From contig CAJWQP010000008.1 in NCBI GenBank assembly GCA_913045445.1, positions 1 through 54,307 on the forward strand: a DNA stretch of 54,307 bases. Direction: 5' to 3'. The position numbers and the translations under genes were made by a program. This document shows, piece after piece, positions 25,850 to 34,904 of this stretch. The first letter of the stretch is position 1. Each line of letters starts with the position of its first letter. The notes beneath the pieces are model-generated. The model was given only the letters and a program-made list of their open reading frames with translations, did no database searches and was not told the origin of the DNA. The DNA is from an uncultured Nitrospina sp. (GTDB taxonomy: Bacteria; Nitrospinota; Nitrospinia; Nitrospinales; VA-1).

Positions 25850-26240
25850 CACAGATTTAATTTTCGGCCAAAACCACCGTTAAGAGAAAAGTTCGGCGTT
25901 GGCAGATCTCAATTTGTACGCGCTTATGATCCATCGGAAATATCCGGCGAGCAGGGAGTGACCTTAAAACTGGAGTTGCGATATGGAGCCAATTCAGGAT
26001 TTACATTTTTAAACAGTTTTTAGGCTTATACTTTTTATGATTATTGTGCCGTGGACTCGCAACACGCCCGCTGCAACTAACATTATGAACTCGCGCGACT
26101 CTATGGGCACGGGGGTACGTTATAACCTGAATGAAAACATAACCGGATTTATCGAAGTGAATGTACCGATGTCCGACCAGATTGCCGCAGAAGCTAACAA
26201 AGACGCACGTCTTTTTTTCAGCCTCGCCATGAGGCATTGA
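25850..26240 (+). pseudogene. Remnant of a TpsB/FhaC-type outer-membrane secretion porin
   Basis: Two adjacent frames read as the C-terminal third of a two-partner-secretion transporter. Frame one (from about 25889) gives KFGVGRSQFVRAYDPSEIS and then GEQGVTLKLELRYGA, closely matching the conserved FVRGYDPSEISGDxG segment. It hits a TAG at 26021, after which AYTFYDYCAV continues the homology. A frameshift near 26060 moves to the second frame, with SMGTGVRYNLNENITGF and NKDARLFFSLAMR, the typical last strands of the barrel. The N-terminal signal, POTRA domains and most of the barrel are missing. One stop, one frameshift and loss of the 5' part mark it as a decayed gene. Confidence 0.75.
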
Positions 26241-26252
26241 CTAGCAACGTTA

Positions 26253-27953
26253 TTATCGAATCCGATTAAGCACAGCCATTACATCCGCCAGTCGGGGCAA
26301 GGCCTGCAAACCATCGTTGTAGGGAGTGAGTTCTGCAAATTTTTTTTGTTCAATCTCTGAAAATATTTTTCGCAGGCCTTCGATGAATGAGATGTCGTTT
26401 CCGCTCAAAAAGAACTGCAATCGTTTGAGAATCCATCCGCACAAGGCAAGTTGTCCCTCTTCAGTCAGTTGTTCGACATAACGCACATCGATGTGGGTTT
26501 CTCCCAAGGTCAGCGTGTCGAGTCCGGTAGTGCGAATTTGAACTTCCCTTTTTCCTTTACTGAAATTTAATTTAGAAAAATCCCATCGCCGTTCACTGAC
26601 GAGAGGAATGGGAAAAGTTGTTTCCTTTTTTCGCTGACCCGGATTTTCCAGAACGATGCGCTTCGCTTCTTCGGTAACAACGCGGGGTGTGAATTCTTCC
26701 ATGGAAATAATATGGTCTGCCGGGTCAAAATAATCACCGCTCCCACCCATAACCAGAATCACACTCACGCCGAGCGATTCATTAATCTCTTCCACTCGAT
26801 CAAGAAACGGGGTGATCGGTTCCTTACCCTTGACGACCAGTGCCTGCATCCGTTCGTCACGAATCATAAAGTTCGTAGCGCATGTGTCTTCGTCCATGAG
26901 CAACAACTTTGCTCCCGTCTCCACCGCCTCCAGAATATTGACTGCCTGAGAAGTGGACCCGCTTGCTGATTGTGTGGAGAATTGCTCCGTGGAGACGATT
27001 CCCGGAAGATGATTCATGAACGCGGACAGGTTAACGTTACGGACAGCGCGTCCATCTTCGGCCCTTATTTTGACCGCGCTCGGCAATGTTGCGATCCGTT
27101 CGCGTCCATCTCCCGCAAGATGAGGATAGACCGCGTCTTGAATCGCGCGGAGCAACGTGCTTTTACCATGAAACCCCCCGCCAACAATCAAAGTAATTCC
27201 TCTGGGTATGGGCATCCCTGCAATTTTTCCAGCATGAGGCAATTCGACAGATGCCTTCATTCCATCCGGCGCGGTGAATGGGATTCCTCCCTCCGACAAA
27301 GGATGGTCGCTGGCTCCCGAAGAACGCGGCAGGTTCGATCCATTAGCGACAAAAGTTGTCCAATCGTTTTTACCCAGTTCTGCCTGAAGAGCTTGATAAT
27401 CTTCCAGAGTTTCTATAGCGCGGTTCAGTGAATTTTCATCCAGCGATGATGCGATCAGTGAGTTATGCCAAATGGGGGGAAGCGCAGTCGCAAAAAGTTT
27501 AAGACACTCTTTAGCGAGGACACTGCGGCCCTGGGCCGGAAGTCCCGCGAACATGATGAGCTGTAACCTTGCCCCTTCTACCAATATTCCATTTCGCTTG
27601 AGAATTTTTTGACCCGGCGTTTGAACCTGAATCTCTCCGCTTTTACCAGAACCCGCCACACGAATCCGGTTAGCCTTGATGCAGTAACTCACGCGGCGAA
27701 GCAAGTGATCTTCCAGCGCCAGCCTTCGTGTGGCGGTGCTATATAGGGAAGGGGCGAATCCGGCCTCATCCATTCCTATCGAAACAGACAGCCGGGTCGG
27801 TTGGGCGAAGGAGTCGCCCTGCACATGCTCGAACTTGACGGCGAAGGGACCGTAGCTGAACAATTTCCCCTGCAGGGTTTTGTAGGCTTTGTATCCGCGC
27901 CCATCCAGGGAAAGAATTTCTTCCCTTAGACTAGATGGAATTTCAAGATTCAT
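26253..27953 (-). CDS. ABC-class predicted ATPase (COG3044-like)
   Basis: 566 residues. It belongs to the uncharacterised family of stand-alone 'ABC class' ATPases. An N-terminal domain (about 1-240) precedes a P-loop domain with VGGGFHGKSTLLRAIQ (Walker A, about 257-272) and LLLMDEDTCATNFMIRD (Walker B). STEQFSTQSASGSTSQA stands at the place of the ABC signature, and VILVMGGSGDYFDPADHII follows. No membrane segment or permease partner is present, so it is not a transporter. A trypanosome relative takes part in RNA editing complexes, so a nucleic-acid role is possible. Its ATG overlaps the stop of the radical SAM gene (ATGA), with GGGAGG upstream, so the two are translationally coupled. Confidence 0.87.
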   Translation of the reverse strand: MNLEIPSSLREEILSLDGRGYKAYKTLQGKLFSYGPFAVKFEHVQGDSFAQPTRLSVSIGMDEAGFAPSLYSTATRRLALEDHLLRRVSYCIKANRIRVAGSGKSGEIQVQTPGQKILKRNGILVEGARLQLIMFAGLPAQGRSVLAKECLKLFATALPPIWHNSLIASSLDENSLNRAIETLEDYQALQAELGKNDWTTFVANGSNLPRSSGASDHPLSEGGIPFTAPDGMKASVELPHAGKIAGMPIPRGITLIVGGGFHGKSTLLRAIQDAVYPHLAGDGRERIATLPSAVKIRAEDGRAVRNVNLSAFMNHLPGIVSTEQFSTQSASGSTSQAVNILEAVETGAKLLLMDEDTCATNFMIRDERMQALVVKGKEPITPFLDRVEEINESLGVSVILVMGGSGDYFDPADHIISMEEFTPRVVTEEAKRIVLENPGQRKKETTFPIPLVSERRWDFSKLNFSKGKREVQIRTTGLDTLTLGETHIDVRYVEQLTEEGQLALCGWILKRLQFFLSGNDISFIEGLRKIFSEIEQKKFAELTPYNDGLQALPRLADVMAVLNRIR

Positions 27954-28837
27954 ACCTGCCTCCCTGCGCCAACAGAATCGACCTGCGAAGAATAAACTCC
28001 GGCAAAACCGGATGAGGATATTCCAACAGGCAGATAATTCCTGGCAATTTCAGCGACCTTTTCCCTATATGAAAGTTCTACAGCCTGTTTATCAACCCTC
28101 GCTATCGCCTGTGGCAAGCGGGTACGCCGGGTTCGCGAGCCGTCTTGTGTTCCGTCCCCTTCTATAAAGTGGTCAATCACCACCGCAGAAGCTCCCGACT
28201 CAGCAATCCGTTTGAAAAAAACATCAGGATTTGTCAGCGGGTATAACGGTGACATGCAGACCACTGTTTTGATTCCTTGCGAAGCGAACTCTCTAACCCG
28301 TCTGATGCGTTCATCCACAGAGCATGGCGAAGGCGGAAGCCCCGGCAGACTGTCCTGATCGCCCTCAATTGAAAGATGAACCCGTACATCGCATCTTTGT
28401 GACAAGGAAATGATGCGATCTATATCTTCTGTGATTCCTGAACTGTGTGTTTGCAGAATCAACACATCCGGTGTTTCCTCAAGCATTGCATCAAGGACCC
28501 TGCGAGTAACGCGAAACTTTCGCTCTATCGGTTGCCAGGGATCTGTGGAACTGGAAAAGAAAATAGAAAACGATGTTCCCCTTCGGGCGGCCCAGCGCCT
28601 TTCAGTTTGTGCGGTACTGAGATAAACTTCATCGGCATTTACCTTCACATCGACAAATCGGCCCCATTCGCGTCCCCGATTGAGCCACTGATTGAAGCGA
28701 ACGTAACATCCTTCGCCACAGGAAGACTTCCCATATCCGCATCCTATGTACGGATTCAACGAATGCGAACACACTTCCTTCAGATAACCTGACGCACGCG
28801 TGAGAATAGAGGTGCAATGAGTTTCAGTTATTTCCAT
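27950..28837 (-). CDS. SPL-like radical SAM protein with expanded cysteine spacing
   Basis: 295 residues from the ATG at 28837; a frame to 28945 lacks a ribosome site. The spore-photoproduct-lyase-like start NPYIGCGYGKSSCGEGCYV carries three cysteines spaced C-x6-C-x3-C instead of the usual CX3CX2C. The rest follows the SPL-type barrel: FSSSTDPWQPIE, ILQTHSSGI, VRVHLSIEGD, and the late stretch VVIDHFIEGDG. It would bind a 4Fe-4S cluster and cleave S-adenosylmethionine; the substrate is unknown. It is the first gene of a two-gene unit, overlapping the ABC-class ATPase by 4 bases. Confidence 0.83.
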   Translation of the reverse strand: MEITETHCTSILTRASGYLKEVCSHSLNPYIGCGYGKSSCGEGCYVRFNQWLNRGREWGRFVDVKVNADEVYLSTAQTERRWAARRGTSFSIFFSSSTDPWQPIERKFRVTRRVLDAMLEETPDVLILQTHSSGITEDIDRIISLSQRCDVRVHLSIEGDQDSLPGLPPSPCSVDERIRRVREFASQGIKTVVCMSPLYPLTNPDVFFKRIAESGASAVVIDHFIEGDGTQDGSRTRRTRLPQAIARVDKQAVELSYREKVAEIARNYLPVGISSSGFAGVYSSQVDSVGAGRQV

Positions 28838-29018
28838 AGTTTTCTCAAAACCAAAAAATTTATTTTCCAGTTTAATTATATTAGAATAAGGCTTATGCTG
28901 AAAGAACACTTCCCTCTCAGTCACTTGAAAAACCAGACAAGGCATGACCTTGCCAAGGGCTTTACAGGTTTAGTGAAAATTGATATCAGCATTAAATTTT
29001 TGAAACAGTGAGAGCATT

Positions 29019-30617
29019 TTGAATTTACCCGCCAAATATTCAAATACCTTTATAGCAGGACTTGGAGTTTTAATCGCCACTGGAGTATTTCTACTGGACA
29101 TGGCAATTCCTCTCGGAGTCGCGGATGGAATTCTCTATGTCGTGCTTGTATTAATAGCCCTTTTCACAAAAAACAGGAAATTTATCTATATAGCGGCGGT
29201 CACAGGGACTGCGTTGACGGTTGCCGGTTATTTCCTGTCCCCGCAAGGTGGTGAAATGTGGCAGGTCATCGCCAACCGGTCGCTTGGTATATTCACTCTC
29301 TGGATGACGGCCGCACTTTGTCATGTGCAACACAGTCATTCAGAAAAAATGGAAGCGGTTCACCATGAACTTGAAGAAAAAGTTCAGCAGCGAACAGGAG
29401 ACCTCATCAAATCCAAAGCTGCTCTGGAAAGAGAATCAACCTACGTTCAACTGCACAAGGATATAGCTGTCGCCGCGAATGAAACCCGGGCACTGAAAGA
29501 TACTCTGAGGATATGTCTTCAAAGAATCTGCGCTCATGCCGGTTGGCCTGTGGGACACGCCTACCTGCCTGCCGATCAAACATCCAATTTGCTGGAACCT
29601 GCCAAAGTATGGTCCCTTGAGGATCCTGAACGTTTTGACACCTTCCTTAAAATATCAGAGGCAACTCCCCTCGGACCAGGCGTGGGACTTCCCGGTCGTG
29701 TCTTTGCCAGCGGGAAGCCTGCGTGGATTATAGATGTGACCAAAGATACCAACTTCCCACGCGCAAAGCTGGCAAAGGACATAGGGGTAAAAGCAGGGTT
29801 CGCGTTTCCTCTTTTAAGTGGTGAACGAGTGCTTGGCGTCATGGAATTTTTCTCAACTAAAGCGGCGGAACCTGACCGCGATATGATGGAAGTTATGGAA
29901 AAGGTTGGCATTCAGCTGGGCCGAGCTGTTGAACGACAATGGGCTGAAGAGGATATTCAAAACTCCAACGAACGATTGCGCAAACTGTATCAAAGACTGG
30001 AATTGGTTCGAGAAGAAGAACGCACACGTATCGCACGAGAAGTTCACGATGAATTGGCACAGATCCTGACCGCTCTGAAACTGGAACTCTCTCTACTCGA
30101 TAAAAAACTGAACGATACCAACCCGCCCTTGAGTAATGACACGCGAATGATGCTAGAGCTGATTAACAATTCGATCCAGGCTGTAAAAAAGATCGCCATG
30201 GATTTGAGACCTCCTATTCTGGATGATCTGGGTCTCCGTGAAGCGATTGAATGGCAGGGTCATGAATTTGAGAAACGTACCGGTATTCACTTTACATTTG
30301 AAGCTTCTCAAGGCAATGTAGAGATAGACATCAATCGCTCCACTACTATTTTTCGTATTTTCCAGGAAACCCTGACCAATGTTATTCGGCACGCCAAAGC
30401 TAAAAATATAATTGTCCAAATGACAGGAAAAGATGATATCCTAACCTTGCGGGTCAAGGACGATGGTATTGGGATTCGACCTGAACAAATTTCCGACATA
30501 CGGTCGCTCGGCCTGCTGGGCATACGCGAAAGAGCTCTTGTTTGGAACGGAGATGTTGACATCATGGGAGTTCACAATCAAGGCACAACAGTAACTATTA
30601 ATATTCAACGGAACTAA
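29019..30617 (+). CDS. Membrane sensor histidine kinase (NarX/DegS type) with GAF domain
   Basis: 532 residues from a TTG start with GAGAG upstream. Three or four membrane segments (about 9-105) come first, then a coiled coil (about 110-150) and a GAF domain (about 150-310; GPGVGLPGRVFASGKPAWI). The HisKA_3 dimerisation domain has the phosphoacceptor His343 in REVHDELAQ, and the HATPase has DDGIGI and LGLLGIRERA. This is the NarL-partner class of kinases. It is followed after one base by its response regulator. The signal is unknown; a redox or small-molecule signal read by GAF is an inference. There is no periplasmic sensory domain of size. Confidence 0.9.
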   Translation: MNLPAKYSNTFIAGLGVLIATGVFLLDMAIPLGVADGILYVVLVLIALFTKNRKFIYIAAVTGTALTVAGYFLSPQGGEMWQVIANRSLGIFTLWMTAALCHVQHSHSEKMEAVHHELEEKVQQRTGDLIKSKAALERESTYVQLHKDIAVAANETRALKDTLRICLQRICAHAGWPVGHAYLPADQTSNLLEPAKVWSLEDPERFDTFLKISEATPLGPGVGLPGRVFASGKPAWIIDVTKDTNFPRAKLAKDIGVKAGFAFPLLSGERVLGVMEFFSTKAAEPDRDMMEVMEKVGIQLGRAVERQWAEEDIQNSNERLRKLYQRLELVREEERTRIAREVHDELAQILTALKLELSLLDKKLNDTNPPLSNDTRMMLELINNSIQAVKKIAMDLRPPILDDLGLREAIEWQGHEFEKRTGIHFTFEASQGNVEIDINRSTTIFRIFQETLTNVIRHAKAKNIIVQMTGKDDILTLRVKDDGIGIRPEQISDIRSLGLLGIRERALVWNGDVDIMGVHNQGTTVTINIQRN

Positions 30618-30618
30618 A

Positions 30619-31266
30619 ATGAAAACTGTCGATCAAAAACCAATTAAAATAATTATCGCCGATGACCACCCACTGTTTAGACGTGGGCTTAAACACGCTC
30701 TCGAAGAAACAGACGATATAGAAGTAGCTTGCGAAGCAGACAATGGTGACGAATTATTGTCTCTTATCAAAGGTGATGAATTCGACATGGTTCTTCTGGA
30801 TATAGCTATGCCGGGAAAAAGCGGACTCGACTTATTAAAACAGCTCAAAAGCGAATACCCCAAGCTCCCCATACTCGTTCTCAGTGTTTATCCCGAAGAA
30901 CAGTACGCGGTGCGCTTTATCAAAGCAGGAGCATCGGGCTATCTCACAAAAGAGAGCGCGTCCGAAAGACTGGTCGAAGCGATTCGCAAAGTAGCAGACG
31001 GCGGGAAATATGCCAGCCAAACGATCACCGAAAAACTGGCTTTCGATTTTTCTGATTCTGAAAAACCGCTCCACGAGACGCTATCGGACCGTGAATATCA
31101 AGTCTTCGGGATGATATCCGTTGGTAAGTCCCTCACCGAAATCGGGAAAGAGCTCTCCCTCAGCGTTAAAACCATCAGCACACACCGAACGCGCATCCTT
31201 GAAAAAATGAAAATGAAAAAAAATGCGGAGCTGATTCATTACGCAATCACTCAAAATCTTATCTAA
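30619..31266 (+). CDS. NarL/FixJ-family response regulator
   Basis: 215 residues. The receiver domain (about 9-125) has the acidic pair Asp15-Asp16 and the phosphoacceptor Asp61 in VLLDIAMPG. The LuxR-type helix-turn-helix (about 148-212) has LSDREYQVFGMISVGKS and SVKTISTHRTRILEKM. It starts one base after the kinase stop, so the two form a classic pair. Genes right downstream, two small exported proteins at 31556 and 32049, are candidate targets by position only. Confidence 0.93.
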   Translation: MKTVDQKPIKIIIADDHPLFRRGLKHALEETDDIEVACEADNGDELLSLIKGDEFDMVLLDIAMPGKSGLDLLKQLKSEYPKLPILVLSVYPEEQYAVRFIKAGASGYLTKESASERLVEAIRKVADGGKYASQTITEKLAFDFSDSEKPLHETLSDREYQVFGMISVGKSLTEIGKELSLSVKTISTHRTRILEKMKMKKNAELIHYAITQNLI

Positions 31267-31555
31267 CCCGAGATATCCTGCTGGAGATAATTTTTAATCC
31301 CCCTAATCTAAAGATAAATTTTCACCTTCTGCCCAACCTCCCCTCTCTCCCCAAGCAACAGACTAGGAAAAAACCTACGGCATATAAGTACTGTGCCTAT
31401 CATTTTTTCAGATCTTTGCTGATACCAAGACTCAGCTTAATCTACTAGACTTCACACTCGTTGCATCGACGTATGAGCGAATTTACGTTCTTTTGCAAGC
31501 CATGTAGATGGCCTGTTGCGCCGAGTTTTCATGAATGAGTAAACGAGGATAAACA
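31267..31555. other. Intergenic region of about 290 bp
   Basis: No coding frame of note. It begins just after the response regulator with a weak stem (TTATCT ... AGATAA then TTTTT, about 31259-31295) that may terminate transcription. Near 31544 is the GAGG ribosome site for the TTG-started gene. Confidence 0.4.
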
Positions 31556-31966
31556 TTGCTATCAAAACCAGTTATCACGAGTTCAAGACGTGCATCACAA
31601 AACATATGGCTGATCCTTTTCGTTGCGGTCGGGATCGTTGCCGCGTCCAGCATCAATGCAGAATCGCTGGGCAACATGATTTCACTTAATCCTACGGGAG
31701 TAGATTTAAAAACGATCCGGGTAGCCAGAAGCACGGATGTGCAGATAAGCAACGATTCGCAAGAAACAATTCGTGACTTCACGATCGTTCAAATTGCTTC
31801 CGGAAAAAAAATGTTGTCCATAGAAGGATTAAAACCAAGCGCGTCTTTTAATCTGGCTTTTGACCGCGCCGGAACTTACGTAGCTTGTTATTCCAAAGAA
31901 AGTAAAGAAGCTTTTGGTTCGAGTACCTGTCTACAAATTGAAGTCGTTGGACTTCGGTCCGCATAA
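31556..31966 (+). CDS. Small exported protein of unknown function
   Basis: 136 residues from a TTG start with GAGGAT upstream. An N-terminal hydrophobic signal (about 18-34, ending INA) is followed by a beta-rich mature part of about 100 residues. The end, GTYVACYSKESKEAF with a second cysteine in SSTCLQIEVV, has the strand pattern of a cupredoxin/Ig-like sandwich. The copper ligands of cupredoxins are not evident; the two cysteines could form a disulfide. It lies downstream of the two-component pair. I do not recognise the family. Confidence 0.6.
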   Translation: MLSKPVITSSRRASQNIWLILFVAVGIVAASSINAESLGNMISLNPTGVDLKTIRVARSTDVQISNDSQETIRDFTIVQIASGKKMLSIEGLKPSASFNLAFDRAGTYVACYSKESKEAFGSSTCLQIEVVGLRSA

Positions 31967-32048
31967 AACTGGAGCAGAGATTCCTTAGGTACTTTTTTAT
32001 TAAAACGAGTAGTAAACTTTTGTTCAAAACCTTTAGAGGAGAACGGGA

Positions 32049-32504
32049 ATGAAAAAGATTTTTGCACTTACAGCAGTATTTGTTGTATGCGTGGCTTTCA
32101 ACGCATCAGCAGGAACCATCAACTCCGGTGAAACCGTATCTTGTAACGATGCGAATTCCATCACCCTCGAAAAAGCAAACATTGCTTTCGAGAACAACGA
32201 TAAGTTTGGATACACATCCAATGATCGTGGAAGCGCAAACGTAATGATATGGAAATCATCCAACTTCACTACCGTTCCAGTATCTCTGGGCGGAAAAGGT
32301 GACAGCAACGCCGCTCTTCATGGTTCTGATAAGGGCCACGAGACTGGCGTGAGTGATGCTTTCTATGGTGACCTCCCTGGTCGTAACAAAGTTGTTCTGA
32401 CCAAGCAGTCTGGGTTCAGCCGTGGCGACTCTATCGGCGACATCAGTGGTTTGGTTAAGATCACCAACCATGGCACCAACCCGGTTACGGTTACCTGTAA
32501 CTAA
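32049..32504 (+). CDS. Small exported protein of unknown function
   Basis: 151 residues with a standard signal peptide (cleavage after ASA, residue 21). The mature part is polar and Gly/Asn/Ser-rich with two cysteines: one near its N-terminus (TVSCND) and one at the penultimate position (VTCN), likely a disulfide closing a beta fold. A strong ribosome site (AGAGGAG) and a strong terminator mark it as a well-expressed single gene. No family recognised. Confidence 0.75.
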   Translation: MKKIFALTAVFVVCVAFNASAGTINSGETVSCNDANSITLEKANIAFENNDKFGYTSNDRGSANVMIWKSSNFTTVPVSLGGKGDSNAALHGSDKGHETGVSDAFYGDLPGRNKVVLTKQSGFSRGDSIGDISGLVKITNHGTNPVTVTCN

Positions 32505-32551
32505 TTAGATTCAAATTAAGGGCTTTATTGCAAGTTTAGCCCTTACCCGGA

Positions 32552-32588
32552 AAACAGTCGGCTTCTCCCAAGTCGGCTGTTTTTTTTT
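32552..32588 (+). terminator. Rho-independent terminator
   Basis: AAACAGTCG pairs with CGGCTGTTT (one G-T pair) around a 13-base loop and runs into a stretch of T, about 50 bp after the stop at 32504. Confidence 0.8.
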
Positions 32589-32706
32589 GCCCTTAACTTC
32601 TCCCCTATTTTATTCCCGCACAGCATTATCTGAATATGATTTCCAACACCCGTATCATTATGTTAGGGTAGGGCATCAAAAAAATTAAACCTTTAAGGAA
32701 CCTGCT

Positions 32707-33225
32707 ATGAAATCCATTGCCGTTGCACGCATCACCTGTTTTTTTATCCTGGCCTTCTACTTCGCGGTTTGCGGAACACCCGCTTTTGCTGATGGGGCCG
32801 CAAAAAAGGGAGACAAAGTCGCCATAGAATACGAGGGCTCTCTTGATGACGGCACTGTGTTCGATAGCTCCAAAAACCATGACAAACCGCTTGAATTTGT
32901 TGTCGGGTCTGGACAGGTGATTCCCGGATTCGACAGGGCTGTAACAGGAATGAAAGTTAACGAGGAAAAAAAAATCAGGCTCGAGCCTACTGATGCCTAT
33001 GGTGAGAAAAACCCAAAACTCACTCATAAAATTGCGCGGACCAAACTACCGCCAAAACCGGAACCCAAACCGGGAATGGGACTCATGATGGGAGCGCCCG
33101 GACAACCCGATAGAAGGGCTATGATCACTGAAGTCACCAAGGATCATGTTGTCATAGACATGAACCACCCCCTGGCGGGGAAAGCACTCACCTTCGCGAT
33201 AAAACTTGTTAAAATTTCACACTGA
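32707..33225 (+). CDS. Exported FKBP-type peptidyl-prolyl isomerase, SlyD-like
   Basis: 172 residues with a signal peptide (about 1-29, AFA). The FKBP core has IEYEGSLDDGTVFDSS, then VVGSGQVIPGFDRAV. The flap holds a SlyD-type insertion (about 100-160: PTDAYGEKNPKL, later DHVVIDMNHPLAGKALTF). SlyD is normally cytoplasmic with a metal-binding His tail; here the tail is missing and export is predicted, so it is a periplasmic folding helper. AAGGAA precedes the ATG. Confidence 0.9.
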   Translation: MKSIAVARITCFFILAFYFAVCGTPAFADGAAKKGDKVAIEYEGSLDDGTVFDSSKNHDKPLEFVVGSGQVIPGFDRAVTGMKVNEEKKIRLEPTDAYGEKNPKLTHKIARTKLPPKPEPKPGMGLMMGAPGQPDRRAMITEVTKDHVVIDMNHPLAGKALTFAIKLVKISH

Positions 33226-33284
33226 TTCGTTGACGGGTCAGAATGCACAGCGTGTGCTGTAATTGCGCACAGGCTAAAATTGCA

Positions 33285-33313
33285 TGTACTGTAGTTTTAT
33301 TAAAATTTATAAT
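33285..33313 (+). promoter_or_regulatory. Candidate promoter for gltX
   Basis: A perfect TATAAT (33308-33313) with a poor -35 (TGTACT) 17 bases upstream. Transcription would start about 12 bases before the gltX ATG, which has no Shine-Dalgarno, so the message may be nearly leaderless. Confidence 0.4.
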
Positions 33314-33331
33314 TTTTGAATCAACAATATT

Positions 33332-34753
33332 ATGACTGCACCCGTTCGCGTCCGTTTCGCGCCCAGCCCAACCGGACACCTTCACATAGGCGGTGTGCGC
33401 ACGGCCCTATTCAATTGGCTGTTCGCGCGTCACTATGGAGGACAGTTTGTTTTGCGCATCGAAGACACAGACGCATCCCGATCTACTGAGGAATCAATTG
33501 ATGAAATCCTTGCCTCTATGAAATGGTTGGGACTGGATTGGGATGAGGGCCCCTTCCGCCAGACAAAAAGGCAGTCCGTTTACAAAGAAAAGGTTGACCA
33601 GCTTTTATGCGAGGATAAAGCCTACCCCTGTTTCTGCACAACGGAGGAGCTGGATCAAAAGCGCAAAGAAGCGCAGGCCAAAGGGCTCAAACCAAAATAC
33701 GATGGCACCTGCCGGAACCGAACTGACAAACCTGAAGGCATTCCATTCGTCACTCGTTTTAAAGCTCCGCTGGAAGGAGCAGTCACTGTTCAAGACCTGC
33801 TACGCGGCAACGTGGTGTTCCAGAACGAAGAACTGGACGACCTTATCATTTTGCGATCTGACGGCACACCGACATATAATTTTGTGGTGGTGGTCGATGA
33901 CGGTGACATGGGAATCACCCATGTCATAAGAGGTGATGACCATTTATCAAACACACCCCGGCAGGCATTGTTGTATGACGGACTTGGAATGCCCCGCCCC
34001 AAATTCGCGCATATTTCGATGATACTGGGAGCAGACAAAACCCGACTCAGTAAACGTCATGGGGCGACTTCGGTACTCGCATACCGCGACATGGGATACC
34101 TGCCCGATGCGCTCATCAATTACCTTGCCAGACTCGGTTGGTCACACGGCGATCAGGAAATCTTCACCCGGCAGGAAATGATCCAGCATTTTTCACTGGA
34201 AAACGTCACTACCTCCGCCGCCGTGTTCAATCCGGAAAAACTTCAATGGCTCAACCAGCAATACATCCAGAACACCTCGCCTCTGGACTTGGCCCCTCAA
34301 CTAGAACCATTCCTCATCAGAGAAGGTATCCTGTCTGAGAACCATGAACTCAGCGCTCAAGAAATTTCCAAGCCCATCCCTTCACTCAACCAGAGAGCGG
34401 AAACGCTGGTGAAAATGGCGCCAAAATCTGCTTTCTATTTCAGAAAGGAACTTGAATTCGATGAGAAAGCACGGGGAAAATTTCTCAAACCAGACATTAA
34501 ACCGCATATCGAAAAACTAATCGCCGCCATAAGCGAAATGGAAAACCTGGAACACGATCCACTAGAAAAACTGTTCAAACAGGTCGCCGAAGAGGCAGAG
34601 CTTAAGCTGGGAAAACTGGCCCAGCCCGTGCGAGTGGCACTTACCGGAGGTACCGCGAGTCCGGGAATCTATGATGTCGTCTTGTTACTCGGTAAAACCA
34701 CCACACTCAAGCGTTTGAATGAAGCAGTGGATTTTATTGTAAAAGCGCGGTAG
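33332..34753 (+). CDS. gltX: Glutamyl-tRNA synthetase
   Basis: 473 residues, normal length. The class I signatures are present: SPTGHLHIGGVRTAL near the N-terminus (HIGH) and RLSKRHG at about 237-243 (KMSKS). IEDTDASRS and the catalytic-domain motif YNFVVVVDD also fit. A CxC...C pattern (CFCTTEE, about 100-106, then CRNR) resembles the zinc-binding insertion of some GluRS. It charges tRNA-Glu. It faces glnS, whose stop is about 180 bp away. Confidence 0.95.
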   Translation: MTAPVRVRFAPSPTGHLHIGGVRTALFNWLFARHYGGQFVLRIEDTDASRSTEESIDEILASMKWLGLDWDEGPFRQTKRQSVYKEKVDQLLCEDKAYPCFCTTEELDQKRKEAQAKGLKPKYDGTCRNRTDKPEGIPFVTRFKAPLEGAVTVQDLLRGNVVFQNEELDDLIILRSDGTPTYNFVVVVDDGDMGITHVIRGDDHLSNTPRQALLYDGLGMPRPKFAHISMILGADKTRLSKRHGATSVLAYRDMGYLPDALINYLARLGWSHGDQEIFTRQEMIQHFSLENVTTSAAVFNPEKLQWLNQQYIQNTSPLDLAPQLEPFLIREGILSENHELSAQEISKPIPSLNQRAETLVKMAPKSAFYFRKELEFDEKARGKFLKPDIKPHIEKLIAAISEMENLEHDPLEKLFKQVAEEAELKLGKLAQPVRVALTGGTASPGIYDVVLLLGKTTTLKRLNEAVDFIVKAR

Positions 34754-34904
34754 AACTTTGAGCTGTTTATAAAGGTTTTAATTCAACCTCATATTTTTTG
34801 TGCGATGATGATACAAATTCATAACTTCATGAACGACATCCTGCTGTAAATTGGTATGAATTCATCTGACAGCATTCCTCTCTCAATTTTCGGAAGATGG
34901 TTTG

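Noticed and set aside
26037-26240. An intact 67-residue forward gene
   Set aside because: It is the last part of the broken TpsB/FhaC gene; homology continues upstream in another frame.
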